Below, piece after piece: positions 22,791 through 35,200 of a stretch of DNA of 64,000 nucleotides. Numbering within the stretch: the first letter of the stretch is position 1; every line of letters begins with the position of its first letter. Under the pieces are notes generated by a model. That model made no database searches and was not told the DNA's origin. It was given only the letters and a program-made list of their open reading frames with translations. The position numbers and the translations under genes were made by a program. The DNA lies in assembly GCA_035610365.1 (NCBI GenBank), contig CM069435.1, positions 67,205,389 through 67,269,388 on the forward strand, read 5' to 3'. This stretch comes from Aquatica leii. Taxonomy: Eukaryota; Arthropoda; Insecta; Coleoptera; Lampyridae.

Positions 22791-25181
22791 ATTTCTTATT
22801 TGTTTTATCACGCACAAATATATGGAAGCTCCAAAACTAAACAATTTATTTTTTTTTTGACTATTTTCATAAATTTTCTACACAAACGTAACATACTTTT
22901 TGTGGTTTTACAAAATCTGTTATGCTTCTTTGATACTTCTTGATCAAAAAATTTTGCCACTGATATAACAAAAATTGTCAGGGTTGTTGGCACAACAACG
23001 GCTTGTCATTTTATTAAACACGACGTAAACGCAATTAAATAAAAATATGAACTAAATAAAAACCACGATGATATATGAACGACTTATGCAATAATAAGAT
23101 TACCAAACTACTCTATTAAGCAGAATAACTTATGAATCCCAAGTTAGAAAATATATGCTTTTGTGATGTTTTAGTATTAGTCAAACTAATACTCAAAAGT
23201 GCACTTTTAGCATTTACTACTAATTATGTAAATTATTATTATTATTATACACCAAGATATTATACGCTTACAATGTAAAATAACGTAAAGTAAAAATGCA
23301 AGAAAATTTTACGTCCTGTGGTATTTTAAAGTTTATTTTTGGATTTGGCACGTCAAAAGCAAGTTAAATTCATATAAAAGTTTTTTCATAGTTGTTTTGT
23401 GTAATTTTACATATATTTAACAATTAGATTATTAAAAATGCAACAAGGTATGCGTTGGTTATAGTAAATCGTTCTAGTGCATTTCGCAATTTTTTTTAAT
23501 TTATTATTTTTAGAAAACTATTTTAAAACAGTAATTTACATTTTTAAAGTGTTTACCGTTCTATTTTATTTAACATAATTTTTTTTATATGAATAGAAAT
23601 TGCATTAATTTGAGCTTTTTGGTTATTTTAGTTTTTTGCAGTATAAAAAACTACAAACATTTGACAAAAACATTAAAATGTTTTTTTGATAATACAAACT
23701 TTATTTCCTTTCCTGAACTTTTCAAAAATTTTTGTGACGTTTTTCTTTACTTTATTGGTTTTTGATTTGTACCTTACAATGATTTTTGATGTATTTTTTG
23801 TAAATCCTAATATTTTTAATTTAATTTTTTTATGTATATTTTTTATGTATTATGTAACAAACGTAACTAGTTATTTTATGTTACTAATGCAAACGCCTCG
23901 TCAAAATTTATTCCACAATGCAGATTCTGTTGACTTGGTCCTACTTTTATCCCACATTTTTTTAAAAATCACATATTGACAAAATGTATTTATTACTGAC
24001 TAATTAATATAAACAAAAATGTCTAAATTATGTCATTGATTTTGTACTACAAGAATGGGTTATGGTAATTTTCCGCTCACAATTTCCTAGAATTTTCAGT
24101 TTGAAAAGTGCCTTTGTTTAAATATTCAATTATTTATAGCTGTTTTTATCGATTTTTTGAAGTGTTTTTTATTTAAACATTTACTTAAAACATTTAATTA
24201 TTAAATCACTGACACTGACAGTGTTGCTTTTAATTATGCGTTGTCTTTAAAACAATTATTTCTCATAACCGGTTGTCGCAACATTTCTAACCAAAAATAT
24301 ACAAACATATTACAAATTGTTAAACAAACAATCCATTTAATTTCATGACATGTATTTTTACATCAAAAATATTAAAACATAACGGAAACCATACGATTCA
24401 AATATTTAATAATGAACGTCTGCACGTTAAAAGAGACATTAACATAACAATCGTTTATATATGACATACAACATGCATATTTTAAATGATGTACAGTTAA
24501 AAACATTTATAGCAAGAAATAACAAATCTAATTTTAACCTATTATTAAAATTTTTACGAAGTTTGTTTGTGATTATATAAACTTTTACAGTAATTAATAA
24601 ACTACTTAATCAATTTGTAAAGACCGATAAATACAATTTAGCTTGTAAATTAGTAAAATCTCCATCTGCGCTCACTGCATTAGACAAGTTTTCTTTAAAT
24701 AATACAAATTTGTTCAAGCGTTATATCCAAATTAAATTTAATTAAAACGATTTATTATTTGATTTGTGTTTGAATCGTTGTATAAATAAAAAACATTTTA
24801 CTATAACCTTATTAAATACAATAGAAATCTAAGTAAATATACTTCTTATGCATTTTTTATTACAGTTTAAAATAAGAAGTCAGCACATTTAAATATTTTA
24901 TTAATTTATTTTAAATTTTTATTAATTTTTTTAATAAATTTTTGTTTGTATTTTTTATTTTGCTTTGCAATTACTGATTTATAAAATAGTATTAACTATA
25001 AACAAAAAATAGTTTCAAACTTAAAAATTGTAGCTTGTTTATAATGTTTCGTACAGTAGTAATCAAACCGTTTAAACAAGTTTATTTTATTTAACTTTGT
25101 CATTAATAATAATTTAAAACTAATTACGTAGGCATTGCAATTAAATATATTCAGAAATAAATATTTATTTTTATATTGTCT
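22791..25181. other. AT-rich spacer, no gene seen
   Basis: No recognisable gene. Open frames at 22808-22993 and 23686-23979 are simple-composition chance frames. Confidence 0.5.
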
Positions 25182-25394
25182 ATGAGACGTAATAGTACGA
25201 AGAAGCTTAGAACGAACAGCAAAACACAATATTTGAGTTTTCTCATGGGTATGTTGCACCACGTCATGTACAAGGGAATTGACCTCGAGACGACGAAACG
25301 CCGAGAAAATTTCTTTCTGTGCTTATTAAACGAGTTTATAGAACAAACTTTGTGCAGACTGTTTTTTTTTCTATATGTTTTGTTGTTTATTTAG
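25182..25394 (+). CDS. Short unrecognised open frame
   Basis: ATG at 25182 opens about 70 codons. The first 55 or so have a balanced composition (MRRNSTKKLRTNSKTQ, then HHVMYKGIDLETTKRRENFF), and the DNA is richer in GC than its surroundings. The tail becomes poly-Phe/Leu as the sequence turns AT-rich, as if a coding fragment ran into non-coding DNA. I do not recognise a family. It could be an exon fragment, a transposon scrap or chance. Confidence 0.2.
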   Translation: MRRNSTKKLRTNSKTQYLSFLMGMLHHVMYKGIDLETTKRRENFFLCLLNEFIEQTLCRLFFFLYVLLFI

Positions 25395-27189
25395 AATTTG
25401 CAAATTTCTTTAAGTTGAAGTTAGTAATAAATAACCTTTACTTATACAACTTATTTTTAAATGAGTAGTGTATAACATTTTTATTATTTGTATATAAATA
25501 TGCAGAAAATTATTATCAGTTAAGTGACCAATATAGCAGAAGTTTATTTCCACAAGTTGCGATCAATACCCGCTGCAGGACCTGGAGTAGTAGCAGTTAA
25601 GAATAAATATCGTCCTTTCTACAAAGTGAACAGACAAACAAACCCCAAACACATTTAGATTTTTTTCTTTTAAAATATTTATTCTTGTTCTGTTTTTATT
25701 AAAACACAGATAACATACAGTTTTTAACACACAAAAATACCAAATAATTTTTTGATAAAAAATTGTTTCTAACTGATTCAAAAAACAATTATTGTAATTT
25801 GTAATATTACAGTTAAAATAAATATATAAAATATTGCATTGAACTAAATATATTTGTATTACAGTAGTAATTTATATATGTATATGTATACTTTTTTATA
25901 TTCACACTGGTTACGCTTGGTGTACTAAACAGTATTTTAATACATAAATGCTTTTATTATATTTGTTCACTAAGCTGATGTTCTAAAATTACATAAAATA
26001 GTAGTTTTTTAAATGCAAATATTTATTTACATTTTCAAAATGTTTTTATTACTATTATTTTATATATGCTATACAGAATTTTAGTGTTTGTTGGTATGTG
26101 ATACCTTTTCGACGAAACAATTACATCTTGAGACTGCTTGAAATCTACATACGTTTAGCAATTTAGATATAACTTTATTTAAATAAATTGTTTGTAAATT
26201 GTGGTTGTAGATCACTGTCAGTTGGTTTAGTTTGCATTAATAACAAGTACACTATATCAAACCTACGTTAATTGTGACGTACACGATTGCTTAGATTGCT
26301 GTGTTTAGAATATTGTAACATTTAATTTTATACATTAATACAATTTTTTAATTCATACCATCGAGCATATACAAACCTAGCAATTATCTTACTTACACAC
26401 CGCATTGAATTTGAATGCAACAGATTCAATTATTTGCTTAGCTAATGAAAATTACACTCTTTAAAGCATATTCAACGTTATCCGTCATGAATGGTATAAA
26501 AACTAGATAAGTTTTTAGTACCCGATGTATGTTTAAAAAAATTTAAATTGATGCACGTAATAATTTTTTTAGTCTACTAAAGTGTAAAACTTATTTATTG
26601 TACATCAAGTGTAACTTGATTTTTATGCACATTATCAATTTGCAGCTTTTAAAAACATCTAAAATGTATGACTAAAAAATACTAAACTTTATAAAAATAA
26701 ATGTTGTTTTACATTAGGTTTAATGATAGATAATTTATATTTTAATTTTTAAAATTACGCTAACCTTAATCAACAATTATTACATTTTGCAAGTTACCGT
26801 GTAATTAATGTTGTACGTTTAAAAGTGCAAATGCTTCTTTTATGTAAGCAAAGAAAAAGATTGCAATAGTCAGTAATTAAATTGTAGCGATTGCAATTAT
26901 GTAAATAGGTATGTTATTTAATTCCAAAATTTAAAAAATACGCATAAGTGTTAAAAATGTTTTATATTAATTTTCAAATATTGCCGACTAAAAACTAAAC
27001 ACTAAATTTATGCGTTTAAGTATATAGCTAACATAAAATACAAATTACACAAACTCAAAAAAAAATAACGATTGTTACAATTGGTTTTTAGTTTATTTGT
27101 GTAATTGTGAGCAAACTAAACATAAAACAAAACTGTAGAAAATATTGTTTATCAATAATAACATTGTAATTAACATTTAATTAAACATA
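25395..27189. other. AT-rich spacer, no gene seen
   Basis: No coding, repeat or RNA signal recognised before the LINE begins. Confidence 0.5.
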
Positions 27190-27202
27190 ATTAGAAAGAA
27201 TC

Positions 27203-27850
27203 ATGTCAGAATCCGATTCGACAAGATCGGGAAGAACAAAGGAAATCGTGCAAGAAGTTTTTGCAAGGAGTAAGCGAACAAAAAAAAGGAGAAAAGTGAT
27301 AAGGAGGAGCAGGAAGTAATGGAAATGTATAAGAATAGAATTAGAAAAATAAAGCAGATAAGAGAAGAGAACAATAAATTATTAGTTAATCTGCAAAGGT
27401 CAAGGAGGAGTTAAGAAAAGAAAGAAAAGAGCGAAGGGAGATATGCGGTATGAGAGATAAATAAAATAAGAGCATGGAAGAGAAAATAGAAAAATTGGAA
27501 AGAAGAGTGGAAGTAATGGAAAGGGAAAAAAGAAATAAAACTTAGTTATAAGAGAGATGGAAGGTCAAGAGGGAAGAGAAGAATGTAAAAAGCAAGTGGA
27601 TAACTTGTTTAAAAATGAATTCGAAGTAGAAAAAAGTATAAAAGACGCAATTAAAATAGCGAGGGGGTTAATACTGGTCAAATTGGATTCCGTAGAAAGT
27701 ACGCTAAAAATAATAAAGAAATAGGGAAGGCTAAGAAAAACAAGGATATTTATAAATGAAGATATGACCTCAGTGGAAAGAGAGGTACAAAAAAATATTA
27801 AAATAAAAAGAGGAAAACTAAAGAAAGAAAGAAACAGAAAAAAATAATGT
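27203..27850 (+). pseudogene. LINE ORF1 remnant
   Basis: ATG at 27203 opens SESDSTRSGRTKEIVQEVF, then Lys/Arg/Glu-rich sequence typical of a coiled LINE ORF1 protein that binds element RNA. Several stops (from about 27316) and frame changes break it. A readable piece, EGQEGREECKKQVDNLF, continues near 27560. No zinc knuckle is visible. Confidence 0.55.
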
Positions 27851-28024
27851 TTATGAAGTTATGAGTTGAAGGAAAGGAGATGCACTAGAGCGTAAATAAA
27901 AATAAATTAGAGAGAAGGAAGCCAAAAAACTAAGAAACTAGAAGAAAAGAGCGTAAAAGATAAAAAAATGGGCATAAGCATCCAAAAATTAAATAATACG
28001 ATAAGAAAAAAACAAAAGAAATAG

Positions 28025-28302
28025 GTTTAGTTTTTTTGGACGTTGTAAGGGTTACAAATAAAGGAGCTGAATTTTGGATGTATATAGAAGGGTTTGACAT
28101 TGTGGGATTAGTAGAAACGTGGCTAGAGGAGAAATATTGGGAAAGATGGAAAGTAAATTTACTAGAGGGATATAAATGAAATTTACAGTTTGCGACAAGA
28201 AAAAAAAGGGAAGAGCGCAAGGGGGTATAATATCGGGAGTAAAAAAAGAATGTGTAGTAGAAGAAGAGAATAAAAAGTAAGAGCAAAGAATAGTAGTCAA
28301 TC
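28025..28302 (+). pseudogene. LINE ORF2 endonuclease, part before copia
   Basis: Reads RVTNKGAEFWMYIEGFDIVG then LVETWLEEKYWERW, the N-terminal endonuclease block (Asn and Glu metal site, ETWLE) of the APE-type LINE endonuclease, then a basic stretch and a GGIISG-like motif. A stop lies at 28278-28280 and there are others in nearby frames. The piece ends in EQRIVVN at the copia junction. Confidence 0.7.
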
Positions 28303-28401
28303 TTTTGACAGAGTGTTCCGATTCAATGCACACAAACTCGGGAATTTTTTTTTGACATCTCACCAGTGGTTCTCTATATGTTTTTATTGCAGTTCTCAAT
28401 A
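28303..28401 (-). repeat. Copia 3' LTR, internally deleted
   Basis: Matches the two ends of 32431-32604 but lacks the middle (about 75 bases), with a run of T at the join near 28344-28353. Confidence 0.85.
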
Positions 28402-28412
28402 CTCCCCCTCAA
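28402..28412 (-). promoter_or_regulatory. Copia polypurine tract
   Basis: On the minus strand TTGAGGGGGAG directly precedes the 3' LTR, the expected plus-strand primer position. Confidence 0.7.
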
Positions 28413-28467
28413 TAAAAACTTTCTACTAGATTAAAACAAACAAACTTACTACTACGAGTACAATAAT

Positions 28468-29619
28468 TCAATGTAACATTTTGTCGCGAAAATGTGCAAA
28501 CTTATTCCTGCTTAAAGGCTTAGTGAACATGTCAGCAAGTTGTTCACTTGTATTTATATATCTGACATTAATTATTTGCTTTTCTATTAGATCTTTTACA
28601 AAATGATATTTAATGTCGAGATGTTTCATTCTTTTTAGCTGTTCATGAGAGCTTGTGCAACGGATAACTGATTGATTATCCTCATAGATAATAATCATAT
28701 TCTCAAGTTTTGAATTTAATTCGTACAATAATTTTCTAAACCAACAAGCTTCACTTGCACACATGCTTAATGATATCAGTTCAGCTTCAGCTGTGGAAAG
28801 TGCTACTGTGGTTTGTTTTCGTGAACACCATGACACAATATTACCAAAAATATAAAAACAATAACCACTAGTGGATTTTCAATCATCATTATCGCCTCCC
28901 CAATCAGCATCCGAGTATCCAATTAATTTATTACATTTTTTCTTATAAACTAAATTAACGTCTAATGTTCCTTTAATATACCTTAAAACTCTTTTCAGGG
29001 CTACATACAACTCAACACTTGCCCTATTTTGATAACGTGACAGCTGTGAAATGCAGTTACACAAATCAGGTCTAGAACCCAACATGGCATACATAATACA
29101 TCCAATTAGTTTTCTACATTTATTCTCAATTTCACAACTTTCAGATATCTCTCGTTTTAGTAATGCAAAATTATAATTACAATCCATAGGTGTAGATACC
29201 GTCTTACAATCATTCATTCCAAATTTGTTTAGTACATTTATTAAATAGTGTTTTTGATTAATCATTATTACACCTTCATGTGTGTTTTGAGTGATACTTA
29301 ATCCTAAATAATGTCCTAAAACTCCCAAGTCTTTCATTTTAAATGTATTTTTAAGCTCATCTTTTAATAATTTTATTTTGTTGTCACATGAACCTGTAAT
29401 AACTATATCGTCTACATAAATCAATGCATAAATGCAACTCGCTTTATCAGTGTGAATGTATAAGCAGTTGTCAGATTTACCTCTTACATAGCCCATGCCA
29501 AGCATGAATTTATCAAATCTTTCATACCAATATAATGGTGCCCTTTTTAGGCCATAAATAGCCTTATTCAGCTTGCATATTTTTCCCTTTTCCATTTTAC
29601 AGCAACTTGGTGAGTACAT
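28468..29619 (-). pseudogene. Copia reverse transcriptase and RNase H
   Basis: Copia-type RT: LNKAIYGLKRAPLYWYERF, YALIYVDDIVITG (YVDD catalytic box), KMKDLGVLGHYLGL, and CISQLSRYQNRAS. RNase H: LIGYSDADWGGD, then after a stop at 28879-28881 VSWCSRKQTTVALSTAEAE and the C-terminal EQLADMFTKPLSRNKF. It ends at 28468. The N-terminal RT part lies in another frame in 29568-29810, so there is a frameshift near 29570-29620. Catalytic residues are kept, but the protein is broken. Confidence 0.9.
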
Positions 29620-31767
29620 GTAAAACCTTCATGCAAGTAACCATGCAGGAATGCACTACATACATCCATCTGATACATTTTCCACTCATTACATGCACTC
29701 AATGCTAACAAAGTTCTTAAAGTGTTTAATCTAGCTACAGGAGCATAGACATCTTCCTGTACATTTTGTTGAAAACCTTTTGCAACTAATCTACATTTAA
29801 ATTGTATCACCTTGTTATTGGAGTCACGTTTAATCTTAAAAATAAACTTACTATCGATTATTTCGCCAATTTCGGGTTTGTCAACAATTGTCCAAGTTTC
29901 ATTTTCTATTAATGCATCTACTTCCGTTTCTATTGCCTTTTTTCACTCGTTTGAGTTGTCACTGTCCATCGCTTCTTGGAATGTTGTAGGTTCGTCTGCA
30001 TCAACACTAAAAAAGTTCAGTTCAAAGTCTCCATACCTTGTCGGTGGTTTTAAATTTTCTCTTGATCTTAAACGGTCAACTTCTTCTCTCACAATTTCAT
30101 CTGTTTGTAACTCCTCACTAACTTCCGCATCTTGTCCATTGTCTTTTTCAGAATCATTTATCTGCTCTGGAACGTCATTTCCATCATCTTCTAAATCTAA
30201 GCTAACAAACTTTTCTTCAGTGCACCCCAGCTCTTCATTTGTACTGCTGGGTTCAAATATTACTTCTCTCTCAATTGATACATTGTTTTTCTCAGAATAA
30301 TAAATTCTATACCCTTTAGTATTTTCTGAATAACCCATGAATAACCCACATTTACTTTTCATATCCAATTTCTTTCTTTGTTGATTTGGTATCTGCACCC
30401 ATACTTGATCACCGAATGTTCCTACTACTCTTTGTAGGTCGAAAGGCTTTCCATGCCATAGTTCAAATGGTGTCTTGTTGTCAATTGGACTTGTACCAGA
30501 TCGATTTAAAAGATAGACAGCTGTGTTGGCTGCCTCTGCCCAAAATTTCTTCTCCATACATTTGTCTGCTAACATGCATCTTGTGGTTTCCATGATGGTT
30601 CTGAATTCCCTTTCAGCTCCCCCATTTTGTTGCGGTGTGTACGCCACTGTCAACTGGTGCTGAATTCCATGATGTTTAAATAAACCACTAACTCTTTGGT
30701 TTACAAATTCTGTCCCATTGTCACTACGAATGGCTTTAATTCTTCTTCCAGTTTGAGTTTGTGTATAATTTACGAATGTCTTTAATTTCTCAATTACTTC
30801 ACTCTTATGCTGTAGAAAATACACAGTTTTATAATTTGAATAATCATCTTTAAGTAAAAGCATATAGCGTGACCCTTTTATTGACTTCTCTTCAATTGGA
30901 CCGCACAAATCCATATGGAAAAGATCACAAATGTTTTCTGCTCTGGACTTACTCTCTGGAAATGGTTGTCGATGATGTTTCCCTTGAATGCACGACTTAC
31001 AGAATTCTTTTTCACCTTGAACTTTAATATTTTCTCGTTTTAACAGATTTTTCACTTGTGTAAAATTCTGATGTGCTAAAGTTTTATGCCACCAAGTAAG
31101 ATCTGCTTCCTGATTTCCAATTAAACAATTTTCTGTGTCACCAGGTGAAATTCTAAATAGCATTTTGAATAACTTTCCTGATCGTACAGCTGTTGCAATC
31201 ACTACATTATTTCTGTCACTTATTCTTACCATACCTGCATCAGATGCTAACAACAGCCCCTTGTCCAGTGCACTACCCTGGGAAAACAAATTAACCTCCA
31301 ACTTTTCTACAAACAACACATCCTTCAGTACAACTTTATGAAACACTTTGCCATTGAATGCTAAAATGTTTATATTTCCACATGCGGTTGCTTGTATTAA
31401 GGATCCATGACCTATTTTTATATCTTTTGGTGGATTAAGAATCTTAAGTTCACTAAATAACTCTTTATTCTTACACATGTGTTGGGATGCCCCACTGTCC
31501 AAGAACCATTCAGTGTCCACTTGCAATTTCACATAATCATTTATCGCTATTAAGGCACACTGATCACTTCGATCTTGTAGATTTTTACTTTGCTTTTTAA
31601 TTCTGTATCTACAATTGTTTATCTTACAATAAAAGCACTCTTGATTAACTTGTTTACAATTCGATTTAAAATGTCCAACTTTACCACACCCATAACATTT
31701 CTTTTGTGTTTTTGTAGTTAATAATGCCACCGTTTCTTCTTTATCCCCTTTTAGTCTTTCCTCTTCG
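29568..31767 (-). pseudogene. Copia nucleocapsid, protease, integrase, RT start
   Basis: Zinc knuckle CYGCGKVGHFKSNC, then protease WFLDSGASQHMC (active DSGA). Integrase has the zinc domain WHKTLAHQNF...CKSCIQGKHH and a DDE core: FHMDLCGPI, IRSDNGTEF and NGGAERE (family usually NGVAERE). An acidic linker follows, then a nonsense codon at 29943-29945, after which the same frame resumes as the start of RT (QFKCRLVAKGFQQ, MDVCSAFLHGYLHEG). It is joined to gag by a frameshift near 31740-31775, whereas copia gag-pol is normally one frame. Confidence 0.9.
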
Positions 31768-31768
31768 A

Positions 31769-32311
31769 TTAGAATCTTGTAGTCAAGTTGTCCAATGTTT
31801 GGTCAATCGGTGCAACACTATCCCATGCTGATCTAAAATGTTTAAATTTCTCTGGTAACACCATTAATACCTTTGTAATTGCCATCTTCTCAGGTATATC
31901 AACTCCTTGCAGTTTTAATGCAGCACATAAATTTGTTACTTCTGTCATTAACCCTATTATGTTGTCTTCGAAGGAGAAATTATAAAACTTTTCATTTAAT
32001 AAATGTGCACTTACATCAGACTTCCGTTCATATATGGTTTCCAACTTTTTCCATATTTCATAAGCACTGCTACATTGCATAATATTAGGCAAAATTTCAT
32101 CATCTATTCTCGTGACTAAGATTTCTTGTGCCTTTGAATCGTTTTTTTTTCAGTCTTCCTTCAACTGCGTTTCCAAGGGTTCTTTCTTTTCACCACTCGT
32201 GATTTCATATAGACCTTTCGCTTTTAACATAACCGTTACTTGGAACTTCCATGTATTCCAATTCTTTCCGTTTAATTTATTAAACGTAATAACGTTCCTT
32301 GCAGGATCCAT
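31769..32311 (-). pseudogene. Copia gag
   Basis: ATG on the minus strand at 32311 starts MDPARNVITFNKLNGKNW, a typical copia Gag opening. It continues to a UBN2/copia-type gag region (EIWKKLETIYERKS, LNEKFYNFSF, ITKVLMVLPEKFKHF). Codon 54 is TGA (32150-32152), inside an A-rich stretch. The rest of the domain is intact. Gag forms the particle shell. Confidence 0.85.
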
Positions 32312-32416
32312 CTTATTTTTTTAATCTTAATAAAGGTTCAACAACGCGACCACACCTTTTTTTTCCTTTTTTGGTTATTTCTCTTTAAATTCACAATTTT
32401 TAATACTTATGTTTAT

Positions 32417-32430
32417 CTGGGCCCATAACC
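32417..32430 (-). promoter_or_regulatory. Copia primer-binding site (initiator-Met tRNA type)
   Basis: On the minus strand GGTTATGGGCCCAG directly follows the LTR. It has the sequence of the internal initiator tRNA-Met site that copia is known to prime from with a cut tRNA half. It is adjacent to the LTR end defined by the target duplication. Confidence 0.85.
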
Positions 32431-32604
32431 TTTTGATAGAGTGTTCCGATTCAATGCACACAAACTCGAGAATGTTTTACTACAACACTTTATTAATGAA
32501 AAATAACTTTATACATTACTTGAATAATTAAAGAAAAACATCTTCCATTTTCTTTTGACATCTCACCAGTGGTTCTCTATATGTTTTTATTGCAGTTCTC
32601 AATA
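32431..32604 (-). repeat. Copia 5' LTR
   Basis: Full-length LTR of 174 bases; its ends match 28303-28401. It is next to the primer site on one side and CAATC on the other. Confidence 0.88.
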
Positions 32605-35200
32605 CAATCAAATATTAAGGGAAGATGAGGGTAGATATACAGTGATAACAGTGTACGGTCAAGAAATAAAACAAACAATAAAGAACTTAAAACAGCTGCT
32701 GATTGAAGAGAAGAGAGAAAAATTAGATTTAAAGAAAGTAGAAGTATGATAGTATGTGGTAAAAAAATAAAAAGAATAACAAAAAATAAGACATTAAATA
32801 AACAAAGTAAAGAGCTATAAGAGTTATGTGAAGAGTGGACTATACTCAACGGAAATATGGAGGAAGAATATTGACGAGAATATACATATGAGAGGAGAGA
32901 ATCTATACTAGATTATGTAATAGTTAGTGTAGAGGTTTTGAATGAAATAAAAAGTTTTAAAATAGGGAAAGAGGCTGATTCAGACCAACAACCATTAGAA
33001 GTAAGGCTAAAAGGTATGGCCAGATAAAAATATTGAGGTTTATAAGAAAAAATTAGAGGAATAACAAAGAATGGAGGAAGGAGTAGAGGAAGGAATGCAA
33101 GAACTGATCAATAAAATGAATAAAACAGTATAAAGGAAAAGATGCAAGAAAAAAACATAACGAAGAGGTGGTAAAATAAGGTATGCAGAGAAGCCAGGAA
33201 GGAATTAAGAAGAGGTAGAAGAAAGTGGAAAAAAGGAAAAATTGATATTTAAGAATATAAAAGATTGAGATCGCAATATAGAAATGATTGTGGTAAGAGA
33301 AAAGAGAAATATAAAAAAGAATTTAAGATCAAATAAAAATGTTAGAAAATGAAGGAGACATGTGGAGGTTTTTGAATAAGAAAAAAAATGGTAAAAAAGA
33401 GGGATACAAATTGATATAAAAAAGTGAAGACAACATTGCGTAAAAGTCTTAGAGGAAAAAGAAGAGGGGAAGGGTAAATTCGAAATAGAAAGGATAACAA
33501 GCAGTACGGCTATACAGAAGAAAGAAATAGAAGAAGCATTAAGAAAAATAAAAAAAAGAAAAGCAGAAGAGACGGATGGGACGCAAGGAGAACAATGGAA
33601 ATATACAGGAAAGAAAACAAAAGAAAGAATTGGAAAAATTTTAAATAAGATATGGTCTAGTGAAGGGTTTGCGGATAATTAGAAAGAAGCAATAATATGC
33701 CCAGTTTAAAAGGGAGGAGACAGAAGAGAGGTAAAAGTGTGGAAAATGTGGGATATAAGATTTTTATGACAAGTTTCCAAAAAAACTGGAAAGAGAAATG
33801 GAGGAAACAAAGATTTTACCAGACTGGCATACAGGATTTAGAAAAAGAAGAAGGGCATTAGAAAATGTATACATACTGAAACAGATAGTAAACAAAGAAT
33901 TAGAAGTGAAAAGAGAGAAAGTTTTTTGCGTTACTTTTGGATATAAAAGCAGCGTTTGATAATGTAAATAAGAATAAATTAAAAAAATATGTTAAGAAAG
34001 AAATAGATAGACGAAGAACTAGTTAGGAATATAGAGAAAATATATAATGAGACAATGTATAAAGTAAGAATAAATGGAAATTTAAGAGCGGCATTTTGAA
34101 CAAATAAAGTATTAAAGCAGGGGTACCGACTTAGTCTTAGTTTATTTGCAGAAAATTTAAAGAAAGAGTTGATGGGGCAACAGAGTGGAGGAATAGTAAT
34201 AGGAAAGTTAAAAGTGTAGCTTTTGGCGTATGCGGATGACATAGTGATTATAGCGAAGAAACAAAAAGAGGTGAAGGAGATGATAAAGACAGCAAAAAGT
34301 ATCTGGAAAAAATGTGTTTAAGTGTAAATGTGGGGAAAACAAAGATAGTAGTGTTTTAAAAAGGAAGTAGGTGTAAAAAAAGAGTGGAGTGGAAGTAAGG
34401 AGACGGTAGAAAGTTTAAATGAAGTGACTTATTTGCTTTCTAGAATCAAATACGACAATAAAAATGATATACATAAAAATTGATTGGCAAAGAAATGTAA
34501 TAGAGTAGTAACTTAGGTGTGGGGTACAGGAGAGAGAGGGTTTGGAAAGCAAATAAAAACAAGAAGATGGTTGTTTAACAAATTAATAAAGAGTGTGATA
34601 ATGTACGGAGCGAAAATATGGGGGTGAAAGGAATTGGAGAAAGTACAAGAAAAATGCTTGAAATAGACGTTAGGATTAGAAAGAGAAACGCAAAGGTACA
34701 TAGTAGAGGAAGAAATGAAATTAGAAAAAATAAAAGTACAGGCGGGGAAGAGAGCAATGTGGTACAATAAACAAATAAAAGAAAGAAAAGAATGTAAATT
34801 GCTTCAAATGTGCTGGAGAGAGGTAAATTATGGAAAAATTAAATATGAACAAGAAGGAAGAAAAAGGTATTATAAAAGAGTTAGATATGCCAGAGAAAAT
34901 AAGAGAGACAGTAAGGGAAATAAAAGATGAAATAATAAGAAGAGATACGGATATACAGAAACACGAAACTAGAGTAAGAATAAGAGAGGTACATACATAA
35001 AGGGCGAAAAAAGCTTGAAATTAAAAAGAATGGTAGCAACGTTTAGATGCGGGAATAAAAAGCTAGAAAATAAGTATTGGAAGGAAGATAAAGATAGGAG
35101 ATGTAGACTATATGGGGAGGGGTAAGAAAATATAGAGCACATGTTAAAGGAATGCATAGAACTAATAGAAGAGGAAAGAAAAAGGTTGTAGATTTTGGGA
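32605..35200 (+). pseudogene. LINE ORF2 endonuclease and RT, part after copia
   Basis: Starts at the right CAATC copy and continues QILREDEGRYTVITVYGQEI, the middle of the endonuclease. Later blocks: EALRKIKKRKAEETDGTQGE (33530-33590), WHTGFRKRRRALENVY (33823-33875), a damaged FDNVNKNKL palm motif (33954-33980), LAYADDIVIIAKKQKE (34220-34270) containing the ADD catalytic pair, and a C-terminal CX2C-H-C type region near 35100. There are many stops and shifts. It is inactive. Confidence 0.75.

Larger units (their letters stand above)
28303..32604 (-). mobile_element. Ty1/copia LTR retrotransposon, defective
   Basis: A 4.3 kb element on the minus strand. The order is gag, protease, integrase, RT, RNase H, with integrase before RT as in copia. 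It is flanked by CAATC (28298-28302 and 32605-32609). The primer site beside the right LTR matches the internal initiator-Met tRNA site used by Drosophila copia. The left (3') LTR is 99 bases and the right (5') LTR 174, so the left has lost about 75 bases. Three nonsense codons and two frameshifts break the single gag-pol frame. Using the CAATC duplication, the LTR ends are TATTG and CAAAA rather than TG and CA. Confidence 0.9.

Noticed and set aside
23686..23979. 97-codon plus-strand frame
   Set aside because: Almost entirely Phe, Leu, Ile, Tyr and Val from T-rich DNA; looks like chance.
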